A DNA stretch of 64,000 nucleotides from Baylisascaris procyonis (Eukaryota > Nematoda > Chromadorea > Rhabditida > Ascarididae): positions 744,001 to 808,000 of the forward strand of contig JAZARR010000146.1 in the NCBI GenBank assembly GCA_037389465.1, written 5' to 3'. Numbering within the stretch: position 1 is the stretch's first letter; the number at the start of each line of letters is the position of its first letter. The notes below the pieces were generated by a model. That model had not been told where the DNA came from. It searched no databases and saw nothing but the letters and a program-made list of their open reading frames with translations. This document shows, in pieces, positions 58,404 through 64,000 of this stretch. The translations under genes and the position numbers were made by a program.

Positions 58404-59630
58404 GAACCTCCCGCCGCGAAACCACATTTATTCCGAATGTTCTTACTTCCCGCTCTGCCACCAGTGATCGGCCAATCAGTAAAGGAGTTGTCTTCAATCT
58501 ACAGGTGCGGAAATTGCGAAGGAACCTCAGCAGAATGGAGCAAAGCAAAACTGTGCAGCTTCGTTCCAATGTTGGTCGTCGGGAAACAGTTCTTGCTCTC
58601 AAAAAAAGTCATCCGCCGTCTTTCAAGGACTGTTGAAAACCCCAGCCTAACATTCACCTTAAGAAAATAAGCGCGTCAACTTAACGACAAGACAAACCGG
58701 CGAACACGCTCCCAAGGAAGAGTGGTGCATGCGCTTGAAGAAGTCGAGTTCAAGAAAAAGGAACGGTTGACCTTTGATATAGTTAGAGCTCCTGAAGAAC
58801 CTGCAGATGACAAAGTGGCAGAGAAAGATGTCCGTGTGGTAAATGAACTGTGCAAGGCAACTGCCACCTCAGAAACAACCACTGACAAAGTGTTTCCTCA
58901 TGTATCCTCACTCCAACAGGATATGCCATCTCATCAACCCTACTTTTCTGGTGAGGGTCCTAGACTCATGCACGACCACCCACGAAGGTAGACAATGCCA
59001 ACTAACTTCATATTTATTCCAGATAACAAGAATTCATATAGAAAACCTAAATCAATTCGTTCAAAATTATCGATGTTTTGTTGCAATGCACAGTGAAGGC
59101 TTATTTTTGGAAGCAAAAAATCAAGTCTACTGAAATAAGCAACTTTTGCTGTCAGTCGTATAAAAACAACCAACGAATATTCCCCGTTCAATTAAAGGTA
59201 CAAATTAAAAGCGACCACTAAAACGATCAAGAAAGATTAGGATCTCAAATCGGATTTTTAAGTTGCTTTTTTTTTTCAATATGCCAGGCAAAGAGATTTT
59301 TCTAACCAAGGCGAGCGGGGTGAGTCAAAAATTCCTTAACCGAGGCAAAAGGCGTTCGCCGGAAAATTCGAGGCAAAAAAAGCAAACCGAAAATATTTTC
59401 GAGTTAAGGAAAGGAAATCAAAAGTGAAAAAACTGATTCGAGGGCTACTTTAGTTTCATTTCAATGTTTATTTTCTTCTCCACAGAAGAGGGAAGGTGGA
59501 TGAACTCCAGAAAATTCCACCTTTCTACATATCAATACCTACGGAGCCGGGCGAAATGCGGAAGGTCCTTTGGCTTGAGAGTCCACAGCATCCAGAAATG
59601 AAGGAAAAAAGAATGAGGGTGATAACGTGA
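58404..59630 (+). CDS. Basic, charged protein of unknown function, three 3' exons
   Basis: Exons 58404-58631, 58672-58987 and 59486-59618 (or to a stop at 59630) join in phases 1, 1 and 2. Exon A follows cttgttttag and encodes TSRRETTFIPNVLTSRSATS ... RRNLSRMEQSKTVQLRSNVG. Exon B, across a 40-base intron with an aaaataag acceptor, encodes RQLNDKTNRRTRSQGR, VEFKKKERLTFDIVRAPEEP and TTTDKVFPHVSSLQQD. Exon C (cacag acceptor) encodes RGKVDELQKIPPFYISIPTE and EMRKVLWLESPQHPEMKEKR. Arg/Lys/Glu-rich with low complexity, so probably intracellular and partly disordered. Upstream exons are not found. Confidence 0.5.
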
Positions 59631-60187
59631 AGTGAAGTTGCGAACACGTCGCATCAATGCTAGGATCGCCATCACTTCCACTTTAAAAAGCAATAATAGA
59701 TTATTGCCACTTTTGCAATAGGCAACATCGACTGAATCGTTGCGATATTCACGAGGAAAATACACATCTGTCACCGGAGAGAATGAAATTTTTAAACAAA
59801 TCATAACACAACTATAAACACTTATAAGTTTTTATTGAAAACACTTGATGGGCGAAAAAGAAAAAGAAAAAAACAATGCAATCATGGTGTACATCACGTT
59901 GGCCATCGTCCTCTTCACAGACAGCGCAGCGCAACCCTGCAAACAAGAATCTCAAACGAGAAAACTCAGCAGATAGCGATCAAAATCTACTTAAGGCAAT
60001 TGAATAGTGCTGTGGGAAAACTCTCATAAGAAACGACAGAATCTGATGGATGAAAATGCGGTGCTTTCAGGGAACGTGGATCGGGCCACCTAGCTATTTC
60101 AGAATAAGCTTCTATTATATCAATCCTAATCGTCATTTGCATGACATAAGCAAGCATCTGAACTATGGATTGAAAATCATACCTGTA

Positions 60188-61914
60188 TCAATATGCGGAA
60201 TTGGGCTGACGAGCGGGCGCGAGACGCTCAATGAAGTCACTGAGGGGTGCGAGTTGCTTCGGATCTATCAAGTTAAACTCGTGCACGAATAACATGAAAT
60301 GTTTGAAGCTGGTATTCAGATGCTCTATTGCCTTCAACTGCTCTGAAATATTTGCATATATATGTCAAAGAGGCATTTCTTACTGAATTTGTGATATTAG
60401 TGCATAAAAGTTCATTTCCACTAGTCAATTTGTCCGCGACAAATTTAGCTTTCCATTCCGCTCACATCAGTGAACCCTTTAGGTCCTACGTTCGGTAGTT
60501 GGGTACGTTTATGCGCCTCATCTAGACAAGTTCGACGAAAATGCTTGGCGTCGACAACATTCTTTCAGTTCTTCTCACTTTCCTCATTTTTTTTCGAAAT
60601 TCCACATAGATATCCGCTTTTAAAACGAGAGATACTAGAGCACATCCAAGCATATAGTCTTTTTAATGGAATCGTGATCTCATTCCGAGAACGTTGCATG
60701 CGTGCATCGCATCAATAATAAACAAATCATTACGGTCAACTGCAATAAATGCATAAAATTTTCGGGATCGATGTTGTACCATTATTAATTGCTGCGAAAA
60801 AAAAGACAACAGCGTAGCGCTCAGATGGTTTACTTCATTAACAACCGATAGCCATCAATACAAATAATGCAATAAATGTTTAAATGAGGGAGGATAAAAA
60901 AGCAAACAAAGCTTACCAATTAAATCGACATGTTGATGATAAATATGTGCATATACTCGAAAAAGTCGTTTCATTATTGATTGGGCGATAAGTATGAAAT
61001 TAGAAGGAAACGGTTTTCCTGCAACATCCTTCGATGTAACGGTTGTATTAGCAATGCCGTTCACTCTATCACATTGCAACAACAAATGGTATAACTGCTT
61101 CTGTTGTTAAACAAAGAAACTTCATCTATAAACCTTATCGGACCGCTCATCCAGTGCTTAAAACACACGGCTATCACGCGAATGTTAGCTACGCGTTAAA
61201 ATGTTAAGGACATTTTCAATCAAACTTAAGAATTATTTGGTGACATTATTAGAACACTGTAAAAAGAGGACTAACAACAAACAAACAGTCAGTATCACGC
61301 AAGGCAGCTGCAACGGATTCGCATAGCATGAGCGATAAAACAACGGCAGCTAAGAATCAGGGACTTGTCCATGAAACATATCAAACAGGAAGAGAGGGAG
61401 GAACGAAAGGGATGGGGAGAAGAACGAGGGAAAACGAGAGGCGAATAGCAAGCTGCAGCTTTTTTCTCGACTTTCGCAGGGAGATCTTATATTTTTCGGG
61501 GTCTTATACCCCCTCACGCGAAAGCCCCTGAATTTTTGGGATTTTCAATGCTTTTCGTGAGAAAGTCCATTCATTTTCGACAGCCTTTAACGTCCATGAC
61601 AGAGCCCCTTCTGTAACCTCACTAAGAGTTTTTTGGGTTCAGAACAACAGTTGTTTGATCCAGTTCAAGTATCAGCACCAATAAAAACTGCGAACCAATA
61701 TGCGAAGGAAAGATAAGTTCATCGTCCAGCTGATCATGCACCCACGTCATTAAGTAGTCCACATAAACGGGCGCCGGGCATGCGATCGTTTTCTTGCCGT
61801 CCGACCAAAGGTACTCATACTTTGGCCCTGCCGACATTTTGGGACACGATTCGGGTGTACAGTGCTCGCTGATTGTACCATACAACATGCTGATTTGGTT
61901 GAAGAAGTCCACTA
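60188..61914 (-). CDS. MOB1-type kinase activator, 3' exons
   Basis: Three exons in matching phase 1: 61696-61914, 60917-61018 and 60188-60342, ending at a TGA. They encode VDFFNQISMLYGTISEHCTP, ESCPKMSAGPKYEYLWSDGK, YVDYLMTWVHDQLDDELIFP, NFILIAQSIMKRLFRVYAHI, YHQHVDLI, NTSFKHFMLFVHEFNLIDPK and LAPLSDFIERLAPARQ. This is MOB1 throughout rather than MOB2/3/4. The zinc ligands are present: two Cys in HCTPESC and two His in YAHIYHQH. MOB1 binds and activates LATS/NDR kinases in the Hippo pathway and mitotic exit. About 65 N-terminal residues are missing and their exon(s) probably lie beyond 62 kb or outside the window. Confidence 0.93.
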
Positions 61915-64000
61915 CTGCAAATAAGCGTCTCTTAATAAAACCCACAGCATATGCGAAATACAGGCCATGGATAGCAGTGTCAACCTCACGATAACAGTCC
62001 GCCAATGCCAGCTATTCTTCATGATTTGAAGTTTTTCGTCGATTTAATTGATGCAATCATTTCACCGTTCCTTTTGATACATCCACCCAAAATTCAATTT
62101 AGCTTCCCTGCGCAATAACACTAAATTCTTTGACCCCGTAATAGACCGAACGGTACTTGGCAAATTCTTTCACCCCGTGACAGACCTAACAGTACTTGAC
62201 TTGAACGCAATTTGAGTGCTGCTTATATGAAGAGTTTCGAAGATTCTAGGGATCCAAAACTCAGCGATAAGCTGAAGAATTGTATCATAAGTTCCCTTTA
62301 AAACCCCATCCTGGTTGCTGGTGTATATGAGGGAATTTGATACGGATGTAACTTTTGGTGCTTCCGCACTGCAGAATTGCAAAATAGGCAACTCTGGCTC
62401 CTGTCAGGAAATCGTACCGCATAGCTGCTTTATACTTTTTGCCGTCTCCGCTTTGTACGCACAGCTTTAGATTACTCTTCCCAAACCTAGGCACTTCTGT
62501 AGATTGTGGGATGGTGGTCATGTCTCAGCTGCTGATGGGCAGCATGCACATTCGGGTGAAGTATAGCTCAGCGATATGCGCGACGCATGGAAAAGTGGGT
62601 TTTCAATATGGCCACTTGTGCTGCGGACTGCCTGCTTACATATAAAGGTGTAATCCGCATGTCCTCGTATTCTAGCTACGTTATGTACATAGATTTCATT
62701 TAGAGTGGCCAAACGTTCCAAAATTCGGCGCAAGTCTCGACATCAGTAATTAATGCGCACATCCATGCCACAATTATTTCCACAAACAGACACTTCAAGA
62801 CGTTAATAGCCCGTCTAAAAATGCAAGATTACGTAGTAGTTGTTGCCTCAGTCAATGTGTGGCTAAAATGTCCGCAGGTAGATAAAACGCCTAAACTATG
62901 GTACAGTCGCACAAATGACGGCACTCTCCCGCACGCTGCGAAACCGATCTCGATGAGAGTTCTTTTCATTACGAACGCCTTTAGTCGAAATACCTTCCAC
63001 TACGGCTTTCACCGGGAACAAGTTTCTTATCGATATGCAGTGAAAGCGAAATCGACTGGCATCATCCCATTACTTTAAGCATTTCTATGCAACTGATGGG
63101 AAGATAGATGCACCGAGAAGACAGTGAAAGCGAAAGTGGTCACAACTCTGTTTCATTAAACACATAGAATAGGAAATCATGTCTGATCGGCAAAGTACCG
63201 GAGGTTGATGCGAGCTGGCAGCGCTTCGAGTAAAGAGAGGAGTGCACGGTGGACGAACCGTTGGTGAAGTGCCTATAGAAGGCTTGAAAGACAGGCTGGT
63301 CATAACTATGCTTGTATGCGGTTGAATCTGGCCTTCTCCCGCTCCAGTCAAGGATCGACCCCGGAAGCTATCGTCCTAGATTTATTCAGCAGCGTTTGAA
63401 GGACGACGGACAAACACAGACATACACGACTCTTCTGTCACGATGATGGGCTTTCTAATTTCCTAAGTTGCTGCTACCGTCCTCAGAAATTCGCTTCATG
63501 GAAGTCGCAAAGAAAGTCCAAAGCTTGTGCCCAGTTTAGCATCGAACTTTTCTCCTCGTGGTACAGTCTCTTAACTTTAAAGCTCGACAACTTTTTGCAA
63601 CTGAATGTTGTCCAAAACGGAAGGAATTTCGAGAGAATCGTTGCATTTTTCTCAATGAAATTCGTCTGGAGGCAGATATACATTTCACAGTGCAAAAAAA
63701 AAAATGAAAGATGTGATTTTATTTTAATAAATCGATGCAAACCACGTTCAGAAATCGGTCATTGAGTCCTTATTACAATTTCTATTGCCTGTTTTCATGC
63801 CCTTTTTCAAACGGAAATCGTAAGAATCGATGACATATGAAAATGCACAAAGCGACAGAACAAAAAGCTTCAGATAAGCAGTTATAGCTTAAAGGGCCAG
63901 GTATATAAAAGAACAGAATCGGCTGTACTATTTGCATCAAGATTTAAAAAAAAAAAATCCTATTCAAGCATCAGCTACCGTACAAGTGGCTCGAGTGAGA
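61915..64000. other. Upstream intron/flank of the MOB1 gene
   Basis: No exon matching the MOB1 N-terminus (the QY.LL..ham.TLG.GNLR..V.LP region) was seen on the minus strand. Several short open frames (62285-62521 minus, 62821-63078 plus, 63085-63351 minus) lack splice partners and are probably chance or decayed repeats. Confidence 0.35.
62122..62199. repeat. Two imperfect tandem copies of a 39-bp unit
   Basis: 62122-62160 and 62161-62199 share AAATTCTTT, ACCCCGT, AGACC and TACTTG in the same order, differing at about eight positions. This looks like a local tandem duplication in the MOB1 upstream region. Confidence 0.8.

Noticed and set aside
1..64000. tRNA, rRNA, CRISPR arrays, bacterial operons
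   Set aside because: No T-loop plus acceptor pairing, no conserved rRNA stretches and no regularly spaced repeats were seen; gene structure is eukaryotic throughout.

Overview
This 64 kb window is nuclear genomic DNA from a nematode, probably a strongylid-like clade V species with introns longer than those of Caenorhabditis. It is AT-rich. Short exons (about 50-300 bp) sit in introns of 40 bp to several kb. Splice acceptors are mostly TTTCAG/TTGCAG and donors mostly GTAAGT/GTGAGT. There is no bacterial gene layout, and I see no rRNA, tRNA or CRISPR. The exon models below were built by hand from open frames, splice signals and agreement of intron phase between successive exons. No homology search was run.

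Positions about 164-44118, minus strand: most of the window is one giant gene read right to left. About 55 exons give roughly 2,870 residues, and the 3' end lies left of position 1. It encodes a secreted or single-pass extracellular mosaic protein. Domain order is: signal peptide, C-type lectin, LDL-receptor class A, three CUB, four CCP/sushi, an unassigned segment, two EGF_CA, four more CCP (the last degenerate), an Ig-like domain, an Eph-receptor-type ligand-binding module and the Eph-type Cys-rich segment after it, a Ly6/uPAR-like three-finger domain, HYR repeats, Cys-rich linkers, three ephrin-receptor-like (GCC2_GCC3) repeats, about ten EGF repeats, and a pentraxin/laminin-G-like domain. 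The overall composition is nearest to insect Uninflatable and vertebrate SVEP1. The Eph, Ig and Ly6 modules in the middle are the most unusual part. A decayed RTE-type LINE fragment and several unexplained ORFs lie in its introns.

Positions about 46183-53911, minus strand: a paired-like K50 homeobox gene, closest by eye to the Dmbx group. The start exon, the two homeodomain exons split at the classical 46/47 intron, and a likely C-terminal exon are recognisable. A GC-rich 18-bp element just upstream of its ATG recurs at 56.3 kb.

Positions about 54-60 kb: several partial or unrecognised gene pieces on both strands. The best is a phase-consistent three-exon plus-strand gene at 58.4-59.6 kb coding a basic, charged protein. 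A second is a minus-strand gene at 57.5-57.8 kb.

Positions 60188-61914, minus strand: the three 3' exons of a MOB1-type kinase activator (Hippo/NDR-LATS cofactor) with its zinc-binding Cys/His residues intact. Its 5' exon(s) were not found and may lie right of the window. The last 2 kb hold a 39-bp tandem duplication and nothing else I can support.

Limits: terminal exons, exons 15, 31 and 32, and one exon needed between 2.25 and 3.39 kb are uncertain. The neighbouring exons are mutually consistent in phase.
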